In this document: positions 26,273 through 36,298 of the stretch, in pieces | How positions within the stretch are numbered: the first letter of the stretch is position 1 | How the letters are laid out: each line of letters begins with the position of its first letter | Origin: HLUCCA09 sp038757905 | GTDB lineage: Bacteria; Pseudomonadota; Alphaproteobacteria; Rhodobacterales; Rhodobacteraceae | Assembly (NCBI GenBank): GCA_038757905.1 | Contig: JBCDGG010000007.1 | Coordinates: forward strand, 1 to 64,000 | DNA length: 64,000 bases | Direction: 5' to 3' | Made by a program: the position numbers and the translations under genes | Notes under the pieces: model-generated | What the model was told of the DNA's origin: nothing | Seen by the model: only the letters and a program-made list of their open reading frames with translations | Database searches by the model: none

Positions 26273-26660
26273 AGCGTCGACCGGCGCGGTCCTGAGCGTT
26301 CAGCGGCCGTTCCCACAGTCTACCGGACATGCAGCCCAGTGAGGTGTTGGGCATACAAGGCCTGGGTTCGCGATCCGTGCCTGTCGCGGCGCGCGTCGCT
26401 CGGACGCGGCTGAAAACGGGCGGGGGACAGCCAAGCGCAGTGTCGATTGAGCCCGGACTTGCCGTCTCGGTTCGCCGTCGCAGGCGCGGCCGGTGTCCCG
26501 CTCGGTCGAACGGCGGCGCCGGGCGGGGCGGGTACCTACCCTGCACCGCCCCGTTCCGGCATGGCAGCAATGTGCAGATCGCAGGCGTTGCGGGGGGATG
26601 CCAGCTTGCGCAACCGCGAGGGCGATGGTTGAAGGAGGCGAGCCTTGCCGGAGCCCGACG
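26273..26660. other. Non-coding stretch before the exonuclease gene
   Basis: GC-rich sequence. The visible open frames translate to arginine/glycine-rich strings without ribosome sites. It should carry the exonuclease promoter; AAGGAGG lies 22-28 bases before the exonuclease ATG, too far for an ideal ribosome site. Confidence 0.4.
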
Positions 26661-27446
26661 ATGCCCTTCACCCTAGCCACCTGGAACATCAACTCCGTCC
26701 GTTTGCGCGAGGCGCTTGTGCGTCAGCTGATGCGCGAGGAGGGGCCGGACATCCTGTGCCTGCAGGAATGCAAAAGCCCTGTCGTGTAGTTCCCCGACTT
26801 CGCCAAGCTCGGCTACGGCTATGTCGTGGCCCGCGGGCAAAAGGGCTACAACGGCGTCGCGATCTTCTCCAAGGTCCCGATCCGCGAGGTGGGCGCCTTC
26901 GATTTTGCCAGCCTTGGGCATGCGCGCCATGTCTCGGCCGAGATCGAAGGCGCGGGCGTCGTGATCCACAACTTCTACGTCCCCGCGGGCGGCGATGTGC
27001 CGGATCGCGAGAAGAACGAGAAGTTCGGCCAGAAGCTCGACTACGTGACAGAGATGCGCGACTGGTTCCGCGAAGATCGCCCGGAAAAGTCCGTCCTCGT
27101 CGGTGACCTGAACATCGCGCCGTTGGAAGATGACGTGTGGAGCCACAAGCAGCTTCTCAAGGTCGTGTCGCACACGCCCGTCGAAGTGGAGCATCTGGAC
27201 GCGGCCCAGGAAGCAGGCGGCTGGGTCGATGTAACCCGCCGAGATCTTCCGGAGGGCAAGCTTTATTCGTGGTGGTCCTACCGGTCGCCGAACTGGGACG
27301 CCGCGGACAAAGGGCGCCGGCTGGACCATATCTGGGCCTCGCCGGACATCGCCGGCGCCGCGCATTCGTCGAAAATCCTGCGCCATGTGCGGGGTTGGGA
27401 TAAGCCATCGGACCATGCCCCGGTCTTCGCGACCTTCGATCTTTAG
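26661..27446 (+). pseudogene. xthA: Exonuclease III (xthA-like) interrupted by an in-frame TAG
   Basis: The full reading frame is 262 codons, the normal length of ExoIII/Xth AP endonucleases. It keeps N9 in ATWNINS, E36 in LQECKSP, VGDLNIAP, RLDHIWAS and SDHAP, which supply metal and catalytic residues. Codon 43 (26787-26789) is TAG, between KSPVV and FPDFAKLGY, with no frameshift. All later motifs are intact, so the change is recent, a sequencing error, or suppressed. A restart further down would lose N9 and E36. It would repair abasic sites if made whole. Confidence 0.85.
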
Positions 27447-27564
27447 CATCGGTCTGCGGTCGCCGGATGCCCAAGCGAGGCGCGCGAAACGGGCGTGCAC
27501 CTTGCGCCGGTGGCTGGCCTGAGCCATCTAAGCTGTCGACTCACGAAACCCCGAGGAGGGACTC

Positions 27565-28491
27565 ATGATCGAACTCGGACAGTCCAAGCCCGCCGCCAAC
27601 GGTGGAGACGACCTCGTCAAGGACAGCACGGAAGCCACCTTCATGGCCGACGTCGTCGACGCGTCGATGACCGTTCCGGTCATCGTCGATTTCTGGGCGG
27701 CCTGGTGCGGTCCGTGCAAAACGCTCGGCCCGATGCTCGAAGAGGCGGTCCGGGCTGCGGGCGGCAAGGTCAAGATGGTGAAGGTCGATATCGACCGGAA
27801 CAAGCAGATTGCGGCGCAGTTGCGCATCCAGTCGATCCCGACGGTCTATGCGTTCTGGCAGGGCCAGCCCGTCGACGGGTTTCAGGGCGCCGTCCCGCAA
27901 TCGGAGATCAAGGCGTTCATCGACCGGCTGACCGAGCTGTCGGGCGGCGCCGGCGGTGAGGACGGCGGCCTGGAGGAGGCCATCGCCGCCGCGGAAGAGA
28001 TGCTGGACCAGGGCGCGGCCGTCGATGCGGCGCAGACCTTCGCGGCGATCCTGGGCGAGGACGCAGAGAATGTCCGCGCGCTGGCCGGGCTCGCCCGGGC
28101 GCATCTGGCGCTGGGCGAGGTCGACAAGGCCGATGGCCTGCTGTCCACCGCGCCAGAGGCCAGTTTCAACGCGCCCGAACTGGAAGCCGTCCGCGCGCAG
28201 ATCGACCTTGCGCGCCAGGCCCAGAAGGCAGGCCCGCTGGAGGAGCTCAAGGCCCGGATCGACACGAATGCCGACGATCACGAGGCCCGGCTCGATCTGG
28301 CCATGGCCCTGCATGCCGCCGGTCAAACCGAGGATTCGGTCGAGGCGCTCCTGGAGCTCTTCCGCCGGGACAGGGAGTGGAACGAGGGCGCCGCCAAGAC
28401 GCAGCTCTTCAAGATCTTCGATGCCCTCCCCCCGCAGGATCCCATTGTTCTGAAGGGGCGCCGGCGCCTGTCGTCGATGATCTTCGCCTAA
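27565..28491 (+). CDS. cnoX: Thioredoxin-TPR chaperone, CnoX/YbbN type
   Basis: The protein has 308 residues. The thioredoxin domain (about 15-125) has W47-C48-G-P-C51-K, the redox-active pair, and cis-Pro in RIQSIPTVYAF. It is followed by tetratricopeptide-like repeats (about 130-300). This is the layout of CnoX, which protects proteins under oxidative stress and passes them to GroEL. The GAGGAGG site gives the start. It is the first gene of a small set with the Lon-N and Trm112 genes. Confidence 0.88.
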   Translation: MIELGQSKPAANGGDDLVKDSTEATFMADVVDASMTVPVIVDFWAAWCGPCKTLGPMLEEAVRAAGGKVKMVKVDIDRNKQIAAQLRIQSIPTVYAFWQGQPVDGFQGAVPQSEIKAFIDRLTELSGGAGGEDGGLEEAIAAAEEMLDQGAAVDAAQTFAAILGEDAENVRALAGLARAHLALGEVDKADGLLSTAPEASFNAPELEAVRAQIDLARQAQKAGPLEELKARIDTNADDHEARLDLAMALHAAGQTEDSVEALLELFRRDREWNEGAAKTQLFKIFDALPPQDPIVLKGRRRLSSMIFA

Positions 28492-28542
28492 CGGAGGCGG
28501 CCATCGGATTGCCCAAAGCGCCGTGGCCGCTACGTGTCGCCT

Positions 28543-29196
28543 ATGATGTCGTTCTCCGATCTCCCCGACACCATCTCGGTGTTTCCGCTGCCCGGCGCCC
28601 TGTTGCTGCCCCGCGCGCGCCTGCCGCTGCATATCTTCGAACCGCGCTATCTGGCGATGCTTGACGATTGCCTGAAAACGAAAGAGCGGCTGATCGGCAT
28701 GGTTCAGCCGCGCGAGGTGCCCGGCGGCGGCGATCCGCGTCTGCAGGCGATCGGGTGCGCCGGCCGGCTGACGGCCTTCTCCGAGACGGAGGACGGCCGC
28801 TATATGATCACGCTCAGCGGGATCTCGCGGTTCCGCGTGGTATCGGAAGTGGAAGGGTTCACCCCCTACCGCCGGGCGGAGGTCGAATGGGCGGGGTTCG
28901 ACCGTGACCTCGGCTCTGCCGAGTCGGATCCGGACTTTGACCGGGAGCAGTTTCTCGACCTGCTGTCGCGCTTCTTCGAGGCGCGCTCGCTGTCCACGGA
29001 CTGGGACAGCCTGAAGGAGGCGGATGAGGAGCTTCTGATCAATTCGCTGTCGATGCTCTGCCCGTTCGAGACCGAGGACAAGCAGGCATTGCTGGAAGCT
29101 CCATCGCTCTCCACCCGGCGCGAGACGCTGGTGACTCTGATCGAGTTCGCGTTGCGGGGCGGCGGCACTGGCGAAGGCCGCGAGGCGATCCAGTGA
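28543..29196 (+). CDS. Lon N-terminal-domain protein (LON substrate-binding domain)
   Basis: The protein has about 217 residues. ISVFPLPGALLLPRARLPLHIFEPRYLAM (cited as FPLPGALLLP and LHIFEPRYL) is the signature of free-standing LON_substr_bdg proteins; no ATPase or protease domain follows. The start is unsure: ATG 28543, ATG 28546 and GTG 28534 are in frame, and none has a good ribosome site. The function of such single-domain proteins is not settled; a role in substrate choice or protein quality control is inferred from Lon. Confidence 0.82.
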   Translation: MMSFSDLPDTISVFPLPGALLLPRARLPLHIFEPRYLAMLDDCLKTKERLIGMVQPREVPGGGDPRLQAIGCAGRLTAFSETEDGRYMITLSGISRFRVVSEVEGFTPYRRAEVEWAGFDRDLGSAESDPDFDREQFLDLLSRFFEARSLSTDWDSLKEADEELLINSLSMLCPFETEDKQALLEAPSLSTRRETLVTLIEFALRGGGTGEGREAIQ

Positions 29197-29408
29197 GCAA
29201 GGACGGCGCGCCCGACGGGCAGGACATCCCGCGCCCGGTCTATGACCGGCACATGCTGGAAGTGCTTGTGTGTCCGCAAACCCATGCCCAGCTGACCTTC
29301 GATGCCGAGAAGCAGGAACTGATCTCGCGCGCGGCGCATCTCGCCTATCCGATCCGCAACGGTATTCCGGTGATGCTGGTCGACGAGGCGCGCCCGCTCG
29401 ACGATTGA
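29193..29408 (+). CDS. Trm112-family zinc-ribbon-like protein
   Basis: The protein has 71 residues. HMLEVLVCPQTHAQLTFDAEKQEL (cited as LEVLVCPQTH) and LAYPIRNGIPVMLVDEAR (cited as YPIRNGIPVML) match the short bacterial Trm112 proteins, which serve as partners of methyltransferases. Only one of the usual zinc cysteines remains, as in many bacterial copies. Its GTG start overlaps the stop of the Lon-N gene, so the two are coupled. Confidence 0.85.
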   Translation: MSKDGAPDGQDIPRPVYDRHMLEVLVCPQTHAQLTFDAEKQELISRAAHLAYPIRNGIPVMLVDEARPLDD

Positions 29409-29556
29409 GCACTCGGCGCCCGATGGGCGCGCTGGCGACGAGTGACGCGTTTGTGAAGCCGGATGGCTGCGCTCCTAGCCGATGTTAGCGTACAAAGACG
29501 GCGGGACACGCCCGGTCATGCGGGGGTGAAGACGCAACGGATACGATAGGCACGCG

Positions 29557-30033
29557 ATGATGTCGCCGCTTCTTTCGCGCCGCGGGCTCTTGCTCGCGTC
29601 CGGGGCCACTGCGCTCGGGGTCGGCGCGGCCATGGCCCTGGGTGGGCGCAACTTGTTCTACGACGTCCTCACCGAGACGGTGGAGGGCGACCGGATCGAT
29701 GCCCCCACGGCCCATCGGCGCGCGAGGGGGGGAGATCTGCTGTTGATCGACATTCGCCGGCCTGAGGAATGGGCCTCCACCGGGGCGGGCGAAGGCGCTC
29801 ACAAGGTGGACATGCGCCGCCCGGACTTTGCCGATGCGGTCCTTGCCATTGCCGGTGGCGACCCCGCGCGGCCCATCGCCTTCATCTGTGCGCGCGGCGT
29901 CCGGTCGGCGCGGGTGTCGAACGATATGATCGCGGCGGGCTTCTCCCGGATCATCGACGTGCCGGAGGGCATGCTCGGCTCGTCCGCCGGCCCGGGATGG
30001 ATCGCGCGCGGCCTCCCGTTGGAGCGCGGATGA
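29557..30033 (+). CDS. Exported rhodanese-like sulfurtransferase
   Basis: The protein has 158 residues. The N-terminus SRRGLLLASGATALGVGAA resembles a Tat or lipophilic export signal, with paired arginines at 8-9. A rhodanese domain follows (DLLLIDIRRPEEW, then the active loop C111-ARGVRS), so the sulfur-carrying cysteine is present. It probably moves sulfane sulfur or acts as a redox protein in the periplasm. Its stop overlaps the ATG of the following esterase. Confidence 0.82.
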   Translation: MMSPLLSRRGLLLASGATALGVGAAMALGGRNLFYDVLTETVEGDRIDAPTAHRRARGGDLLLIDIRRPEEWASTGAGEGAHKVDMRRPDFADAVLAIAGGDPARPIAFICARGVRSARVSNDMIAAGFSRIIDVPEGMLGSSAGPGWIARGLPLERG

Positions 30034-30869
30034 TGCGCGGTTGGCTGGCGGCCGCTGCCCTTGCCCTGTCCCTCGGCACCGCTCCGGCACAAGCCGCATG
30101 CGGCATCGGCGAGCCTGCATGCGATGTGCCCATGGGCAGCTACCACATTGCGACGCCGGACGGCCCCGGGCCCCATCCCACGGTCATCTTTCTGCATGGC
30201 TACGGGTCGAGCAGCGAAAGCTCGCTGCGTGTCGGCGCGCCGATGCTGGCGCGGGGGTATGCCGTGATCGGGCCCCAGGGCCTGCGGCGGGGAGACGGGG
30301 ACGGCCCATCGAGCTGGAGCTTTCACCCAGAGTTTCCGCGAGCACGGGACGAGCGCGCCTTCCTGAAGGAGATCGTGGCGGATGCCGAGGCGCGGCATGG
30401 CATCGACCCGACCCGCATTCTGCTGACCGGATACTCCATCGGCGGGTCGATGACCTCCTACCTCGCCTGCGAGGATCCGGGTTTCGCCCGGGCCTATGCC
30501 CCTCTGGCCGGCGCGTTCTGGCGCCCGCATCCGCCGCTCGACGCCTGTGCCGGCCCGGTGGATCTGTTCCACACCCACGGATGGGTCGATGGCACGGTTC
30601 CCATCGAGGGGCGCCCGCTCGGCGGTGGGCGCATCCAGCAGGGCGACGTGTTCTACGCCATGCAGGTGTGGCGTGAGGTGAACGACTGCGCCGGGCTGAA
30701 GCCCGACAGCTTCGATATCGGTGAGCTCTATTGGCGCCGCTCGTGGGAGACCTGCGCTAACGGATCGCTTGAGTTCGCGCTGCATCCTGGCGGGCACGGC
30801 ATTCCCAGGGGCTGGGCCAACATGGTGATCGACTGGTTCGAGACCCTTCCGCCAGCGGCCATTCGCTAG
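30030..30869 (+). CDS. Secreted alpha/beta-hydrolase, PHB depolymerase/LpqC-like
   Basis: The protein has 279 residues with a signal peptide of about 22 residues (ALSLGTAPAQAA). The hydrolase core has FLHGYGSSSES for the oxyanion hole and GYSIGGS (134-140) with nucleophile Ser136. Near the end, HPGGHGIPRGW supplies a likely catalytic His. The family splits short polyesters or phenolic esters. The ATG at 30030 overlaps the rhodanese stop (ATGA); ATG 30033 is an alternative. Confidence 0.82.
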   Translation: MMRGWLAAAALALSLGTAPAQAACGIGEPACDVPMGSYHIATPDGPGPHPTVIFLHGYGSSSESSLRVGAPMLARGYAVIGPQGLRRGDGDGPSSWSFHPEFPRARDERAFLKEIVADAEARHGIDPTRILLTGYSIGGSMTSYLACEDPGFARAYAPLAGAFWRPHPPLDACAGPVDLFHTHGWVDGTVPIEGRPLGGGRIQQGDVFYAMQVWREVNDCAGLKPDSFDIGELYWRRSWETCANGSLEFALHPGGHGIPRGWANMVIDWFETLPPAAIR

Positions 30870-30964
30870 CTCACCCAAAGATCCCTGTGTCGCCCGCGCC
30901 CAGCGCTGGGTGGAAGTTGCAATACGTGCCCACGGCACGCCTCTGAAGCGGTGGGTGCCACGGA

Positions 30965-32857
30965 TTACTCTGCGGCGATCATGGCACCGTCATCGAGCAC
31001 CGCACGAAACTGCGCGCGGTTGCTGTGGGCGGCGCGGATGATGGGCGGGGTATTGAACACGTCGGGCGTGCCCAGCTGGCGGGCGAGCCACGAGGAGCGG
31101 GTCAGCTCCAGCGCTGACAGCGCCGAGAGGGGCACCGCGAAGGCCAGCGAGGTCGCGATGGGCAGAAGCCAGAGCGACACAACGCCTGTGGCCATGCCCG
31201 CCACCAGGAGCGCGCCCGTGATCGTTTCGAGCAGATGGAACCGCAGGAGCGTGCCCCAGCCGTGATTGCCGCCGCGTCGGCTCTGCGGCGCCCAGCGCTC
31301 GCGGAACCCGAGTGCCGTTCGCGCGACGGCCACGGTCTGCTGCACCATGAGGATGGGTGCGTAGAGGACTGACAGAACCACCTCCGTCGCGAAGGACAGA
31401 ACGAACTGCGCCGTTCCCCCGAGGTCCTTCATGCGCAGGCCCGAGCGGCGCAGAACGAGCGCACCGCACAGCTTCGGCGCCAGAAGCATCGCGTACATGA
31501 AGAGCAGCAGCGACAGGCTGTTGAAGTGCGACATCTCCGGCCAGACGACCTGCGGATTGGCGCCGCTGAAATAGCGGATCACGTTCTGATCCTCGCCCGT
31601 GCCGATCAGGGCCCAGATCACCACGAGGGCGAACCACGCGGGCGACAACAGATAGCTCATCGCGCCGTGGAACAGATGGAACCGGGTGACCGGATGAAAG
31701 CCGCGTGCGGCCAGCAGCGTCAGATGCTGCAGGTTGCCCTGGCACCAGCGCCTGTCGCGGCGGACGAAGTCGACCAGCGTGGGCGGCACTTCCTCGTAGC
31801 TGCCGGTGATCCGCGGCACGAACCGTACGCCCCACCCGGCCCGCCGCAGGAGGCCGGCCTCGACAAAGTCGTGGCTGAGGATCAGCGCGCCCTTGGAGCG
31901 CAGCGTGTCGACGCGGGGCAACCCGGCACAGGACGCATAGGCCGCGGTGCGGATGATCGCGTTGTGACCCCAGTAGTTGCCTTCCCGGTCCGACCATGTC
32001 GCCAATCCTTCGGCAAGGGCGGCGCCATAGATGGTGGTGGCGAATTGCTGCACCCGGCCAAACACCGTGCTGGCCCCGAAGAGCCGCGGGAACGACTGGA
32101 TGAGCCCGACGGCCGGATCCGCCGCCAACTCGTCGGTTAGCGCCACGATGGCATCGCCGGACATCAGGCTGTCGGCATCCAGCACGAGCATCGCTTCATA
32201 GGCCCCGCCCCAACGCTCTACCCATTCCGCGAGGTTGCCGACTTTCTTGTCGGTGTTCTCCGCCCGGCGGCGATAGTGAATCTCGGCCGTCCCCAGAAAG
32301 CGGGCGCGCAAGGTGGCGAAGGCGCGAAGCTCGGCCGCGGCGATGTCGGGGTCGCGCGTGTCCGACAGGATGAACAGCGTGTACCCGTGGGGATGGTCGA
32401 TGGTGTCGAGCTCCTCCAGCATGGCGGCGGCATTGCCGAACACGTCCGACGGCTCCTCGTTGTAGATCGGCACCAGCAGCGCCACGGAGAGCGCGTCGCT
32501 CCCCTCCGCGATACGCGGCGCGGGCCGGGAGAAGAGGCGCACGATGCCGATCCCCGCGACGGCGACCGACAGACAGACCCAGAAGAACGTCATGGTGATC
32601 AGGCACAGAAGCGTGCCTTCCAGGCCCGAGAGGCCGCCAAGCGCGAACCAATCCGCAAGGGCCACACCGACGCCGACAGTCGCGGCGAGCACGGGAAGGA
32701 AGGTAACGAGTCGCCAGGCCCAGACCGCGCGCTTCGCGCGCATCCCCGGAGCAGCGCCGTCGCGATAGGGGCGGCGCAGGTCCTGAATGGGCCGGGGCAG
32801 GGGATGCTCCACCGGCATGCCGGGGGCAATGGTGTGCAGCCTGACGGGCGTGGTCAT
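30965..32857 (-). CDS. opgH: Glucan biosynthesis glucosyltransferase OpgH
   Basis: An inner-membrane glycosyltransferase (family 2) of 630 residues. Two helices near 50-110 are followed by a cytoplasmic domain with VLDADSLMSGD (D-x-D) and DRRWCQGNLQHL (the Q/R-x-x-R-W motif). Further helices lie beyond about residue 400. It makes the beta-glucan backbone of osmoregulated periplasmic glucans from UDP-glucose. It is shorter than the E. coli enzyme, mostly at the N-terminus. Its ATG overlaps the opgG stop. Confidence 0.92.
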   Translation of the reverse strand: MTTPVRLHTIAPGMPVEHPLPRPIQDLRRPYRDGAAPGMRAKRAVWAWRLVTFLPVLAATVGVGVALADWFALGGLSGLEGTLLCLITMTFFWVCLSVAVAGIGIVRLFSRPAPRIAEGSDALSVALLVPIYNEEPSDVFGNAAAMLEELDTIDHPHGYTLFILSDTRDPDIAAAELRAFATLRARFLGTAEIHYRRRAENTDKKVGNLAEWVERWGGAYEAMLVLDADSLMSGDAIVALTDELAADPAVGLIQSFPRLFGASTVFGRVQQFATTIYGAALAEGLATWSDREGNYWGHNAIIRTAAYASCAGLPRVDTLRSKGALILSHDFVEAGLLRRAGWGVRFVPRITGSYEEVPPTLVDFVRRDRRWCQGNLQHLTLLAARGFHPVTRFHLFHGAMSYLLSPAWFALVVIWALIGTGEDQNVIRYFSGANPQVVWPEMSHFNSLSLLLFMYAMLLAPKLCGALVLRRSGLRMKDLGGTAQFVLSFATEVVLSVLYAPILMVQQTVAVARTALGFRERWAPQSRRGGNHGWGTLLRFHLLETITGALLVAGMATGVVSLWLLPIATSLAFAVPLSALSALELTRSSWLARQLGTPDVFNTPPIIRAAHSNRAQFRAVLDDGAMIAAE

Positions 32858-34377
32858 GCCGTCCACCGGTAGAGCCAGACCTCGGTCAGGGACGCGCCGC
32901 CCTTCACGAGCTGGGCGCGCAGCTCGGCCTGCTCCGCCCCCTCGGGATCGAACTTGAACGCAAGGCGCCAGCCACCGGTGCCCGGGTTTTTCTGCAACAC
33001 GCCATCGGAGACGCTGCCCCGGTTGGAGGAAATGTGCCGCGTGATCCCTTCGAGATCGTCCGGCAGCCCGGCATGCGGGGCGAAGTCGACCGTGACGATG
33101 GAGTAGGGCCGTGTCTTGTCGTAGCCCTTGCCCATCCGGGTGTTCAACACCATGGCGACATCCCGCGGGCGTTGCGGCTCGTCCCCCCATTCCATGCGGT
33201 AGCTGAAGGCGTGCGGCGTGCCCGCCTGAAGCGGTATGCGCGGCCGCCAATAGGCAACGATGTTGTCGTAGATCTCCTTCTCCGCCGGGATCTCGACGAG
33301 CGTCACCGCGCCGTCTCCCCAATCCTCGCCCGGTACGATCCAGAGGGACGGCCTGCGTTGGTAATGCGCTTCCAGATCGGCGTAATCCTCGACGTCGCGC
33401 GCCCGCTGCATCAGGCCAAAGCCGCGCGGGCCACTGTCGACGAAACTCGACACCTGCAGGGTGCGGGGGTTGGCCAGGGGGCGCCACAGCAACTCGCCCG
33501 CCCCGTTCCAGACCATCAGCCCCTCGCTGTCGTGCACGGCCGGGCGGAAATCGTCGAAGCGAGTGCGGTTCGTCTCGTCGAACAGGAACATCGATGTGAG
33601 GGGCGCAATCCCGACATGATCGAGGCTCGTGCGGGGAAAGAGCGTCGCCTCGACATCGACGATCGTTTGGCTGCCCGGCATGATGGAGAAGAAGTAGGCG
33701 CCGGTCGTCGACGGGCCGTCGAGCAAGGCATGCACCTTGACCATCCGGTCGCCCGGGGCCGGCGTTTCTATCCAGAAATGGGTGAATTCCGGAAACTCCT
33801 CGCCGCGTGTGTCGGCGGTCTGCAGGGCGATGCCGCGCGCCGACAGGCCATAGCTCTGCCCTGTCGCGATGGCGCGAAAATAGCTCGCCCCCTGGAACAC
33901 CATGAACTCGGTATAGATGTCCGGGCGCTCCAGCTCGGCGCGCAGGCGAAAGCCGGAATACCCCATCGTTTCGTCGATGGGCACGTCGGGGAACTGATCC
34001 GTCCGGTCGAACAGGTCGATATCGAAGGCCAGGCTGCGCGCGGTGTCTCCGTCGATCACGGAGATCTCTACAGGGCGCGGGAAGTAGAGGCCGGGCGGAA
34101 AGAGGTCGACGCGATAGGGGCGCGGCGTCTCCGCCCAGAGCGCGTTGCGCGAATCGAACCAGATCTTTCTGTACTGATCGTAGGTGAGATTGCGCCAGGC
34201 GACGGGCACCTGCTGCCGGGGCCGGTAGGCCGCGGCAGCGAGGCGCTCTGCCTCACCAAGAAGCCAGCCGCGCGAGAACGGGGTGGGCGCGCCACGCTCG
34301 ATCCCATCGGCCCTGCCGGGACTGGCAAAGCCTGCGGCGGCCAACAGGCCGAGGGCGTGGCGGCGGGTCAATGTCAT
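32854..34377 (-). CDS. opgG: Periplasmic glucan biosynthesis protein OpgG
   Basis: The protein has 507 residues. The signal LTRRHALGLLAAAGFASPGRA contains a twin arginine (cited as TRRHALGLLAA). The body carries TYDQYRKIWFDS and the RDVAMVLNTRMGKG end-part of the MdoG/OpgD family. The protein acts in the periplasm on glucan branching or chain length. It overlaps opgC upstream and opgH downstream, so three genes are coupled. Confidence 0.92.
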   Translation of the reverse strand: MTLTRRHALGLLAAAGFASPGRADGIERGAPTPFSRGWLLGEAERLAAAAYRPRQQVPVAWRNLTYDQYRKIWFDSRNALWAETPRPYRVDLFPPGLYFPRPVEISVIDGDTARSLAFDIDLFDRTDQFPDVPIDETMGYSGFRLRAELERPDIYTEFMVFQGASYFRAIATGQSYGLSARGIALQTADTRGEEFPEFTHFWIETPAPGDRMVKVHALLDGPSTTGAYFFSIMPGSQTIVDVEATLFPRTSLDHVGIAPLTSMFLFDETNRTRFDDFRPAVHDSEGLMVWNGAGELLWRPLANPRTLQVSSFVDSGPRGFGLMQRARDVEDYADLEAHYQRRPSLWIVPGEDWGDGAVTLVEIPAEKEIYDNIVAYWRPRIPLQAGTPHAFSYRMEWGDEPQRPRDVAMVLNTRMGKGYDKTRPYSIVTVDFAPHAGLPDDLEGITRHISSNRGSVSDGVLQKNPGTGGWRLAFKFDPEGAEQAELRAQLVKGGASLTEVWLYRWTA

Positions 34378-35618
34378 GGCTTGGCCGGTTTCGGGCGCCA
34401 TGGCTGCGCCTTGATCCATGCCACGAGGTAGGCCACCCCGACGAGCGCGGCCACGCCGATCAGGTTGATCAGGGTCACCGTCCAGGTGGTACGCCCGACG
34501 ATATCCAGGGCGAACCCCATAAGCCGGGCGAACACCATCGAGAAGACGAACACGGCGAGCGATTGCTGACCGATCTTCATGATGATGCGGACGACGGCGC
34601 CCCAGCTCTGCGATAGCGGGCCCTCGCCCGTGGGCTTCAGCCGATGCCCATGGGCGCCCGCGGCCACCCAGAACAGATAGGCCAGCGCCAGAAACTGGAT
34701 ATAGCGCAGGATGCCGAAATCGGACTTGCTGAACCAGGCCCGGTTCTCCAGGCGCCATTCGCGCGCCCATTCAAGGCCCAGTTCGCGCACGCCGATATTC
34801 GACAGCGGGATGTTGGCGAGCACGATCAGACCGGCGAGGGCGATCAGGCCCCAGGTGACCGGCGGCGGCTTGATCCAGCCGATCATGAAGGCAAAGCCGG
34901 TGAAGAAGATCAGTTGCCAGCCGAACGGGTTGAAGAACCATTCGCGCTCCGACCAGGGCTCCGCCGGGAAGTTCAGCGCCACGTCCGGCCGCCCGAGCCA
35001 TTCCCAGAGCGCGCCCTGCGCCAGAACCCAGAGGACGGCCATTGCCACGAAGACGAGCGCGGGGTTGACCCGGCTGAGCGCCAGCATCACCGGCATCATT
35101 ACCAGAATGGCCAGGTACATCGGCAGAATGTCGAAGTAGTTCGGCACATAGGTCAGCGTGAACAGGCCGATGAGCTGCGGCGCGGGTTCGGCGAAGAACT
35201 TCCACAGGTTCAGCGATCCGACGTAGTTGCGCGGGCCGAGCTGCGTTTCGTTGAGCAGGGCCATGAGCATGGCGATGGTGAAGAACATCGCGATGTGGGC
35301 CCAGTAGACCTGCCAGACGCGATAGCCGACGCGCAGGGTGCCGAGGGTCCAGCCGGCCCTGTCGAAGGTGCGCCCGAAGGCGACGGCGGATGCCATGCCG
35401 GAGCAGAACACGAAGATCTCGGTCGCGTCCGAAAACCCCCAGCGGGCCGGAATCCACAAGGTGAAGAAGTTGCCCGGCGTGTGCGCGAACAGGATGATGA
35501 TCATGGCGATGCCGCGATAGAAATCGAGGCGCGGATCGCGGATGCGGGCGGCGGCCGGGGCTGCGGTGGCCGGGCGGGCCGGGGCTGCGGGCGCCGAGGT
35601 GATGCTTGCACTTGCCAT
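34374..35618 (-). CDS. opgC: OpgC membrane succinyltransferase
   Basis: An integral membrane protein of 414 residues with about 10 helices. DPRLDFYRGIAMIIILFAHTP (cited as LDFYRGIAMI) near residue 30 is the mark of OpgC proteins, which add succinyl groups to periplasmic glucans and make them anionic. A low-complexity Ala/Pro leader (1-25) precedes the first helix. It is the first gene of the minus-strand opgC-opgG-opgH operon. Confidence 0.88.
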   Translation of the reverse strand: MASASITSAPAAPARPATAAPAAARIRDPRLDFYRGIAMIIILFAHTPGNFFTLWIPARWGFSDATEIFVFCSGMASAVAFGRTFDRAGWTLGTLRVGYRVWQVYWAHIAMFFTIAMLMALLNETQLGPRNYVGSLNLWKFFAEPAPQLIGLFTLTYVPNYFDILPMYLAILVMMPVMLALSRVNPALVFVAMAVLWVLAQGALWEWLGRPDVALNFPAEPWSEREWFFNPFGWQLIFFTGFAFMIGWIKPPPVTWGLIALAGLIVLANIPLSNIGVRELGLEWAREWRLENRAWFSKSDFGILRYIQFLALAYLFWVAAGAHGHRLKPTGEGPLSQSWGAVVRIIMKIGQQSLAVFVFSMVFARLMGFALDIVGRTTWTVTLINLIGVAALVGVAYLVAWIKAQPWRPKPAKP

Positions 35619-36298
35619 ACCGTCGCCCGTTACTTTGCCCGCGCCCTTGGCGCCGCTCGGCCCACGGCACGGCGCGCCCGGTCACGCCGGGCCATCCCGC
35701 ATTCAATCTTGCTTGGTATCCGCACGTCGACCGCCTGCTGCACTGCAGAACTCACATAGCCCGCCCGCGGTGACAAGCGCGCAGGCCCCTGGATTTCGGT
35801 CGGATTCCGCCGATCCGGCTCCGGCGGCCCTGCATGCGGTGCGGCGTGGCTCGGCGGCAATGGGTGCCATGGCAGATGCGCCAAAGACTGATCCATCACA
35901 TACCCCCATTGCGTCGCGTTACCGGTGACTCTGGCATAAGCCCCCGGATCGCCACGTAAATGTCTGCGACACCGGATTGACGGACATGTGAGCCCTGTTA
36001 CGGTTTCCGTGATCGCGCCACTCAAGCGGTGCGCGCACCCAAAGGAAGGGGCCCAGCAACCGTCGACCGGTGCACATGGCTCTTCAGCTCTTCACCAGAA
36101 GACGCGCATTGCCCGCGTCCTGGCGCGGAGGCCAATACCCGGTCGCGGGCCAAGGCGATGGGGTGAGCCACGCGGTTCAAACTGCTACGCTCATGCCATG
36201 GCGGCAGGGGTTCAGCTCGGCGGCACAGCGCTACCGCCCAGTGCTGGTGCCCGAGGCGGGGATGCTGCGGCGCCGCTCAAGTCGCGTCTCGCGCTGCG
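35619..36298. other. Non-coding stretch beside the opg operon
   Basis: It should hold the opg promoter near its left end. The open frames here lack ribosome sites and domain character; I see no RNA gene or large repeat. Confidence 0.4.
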
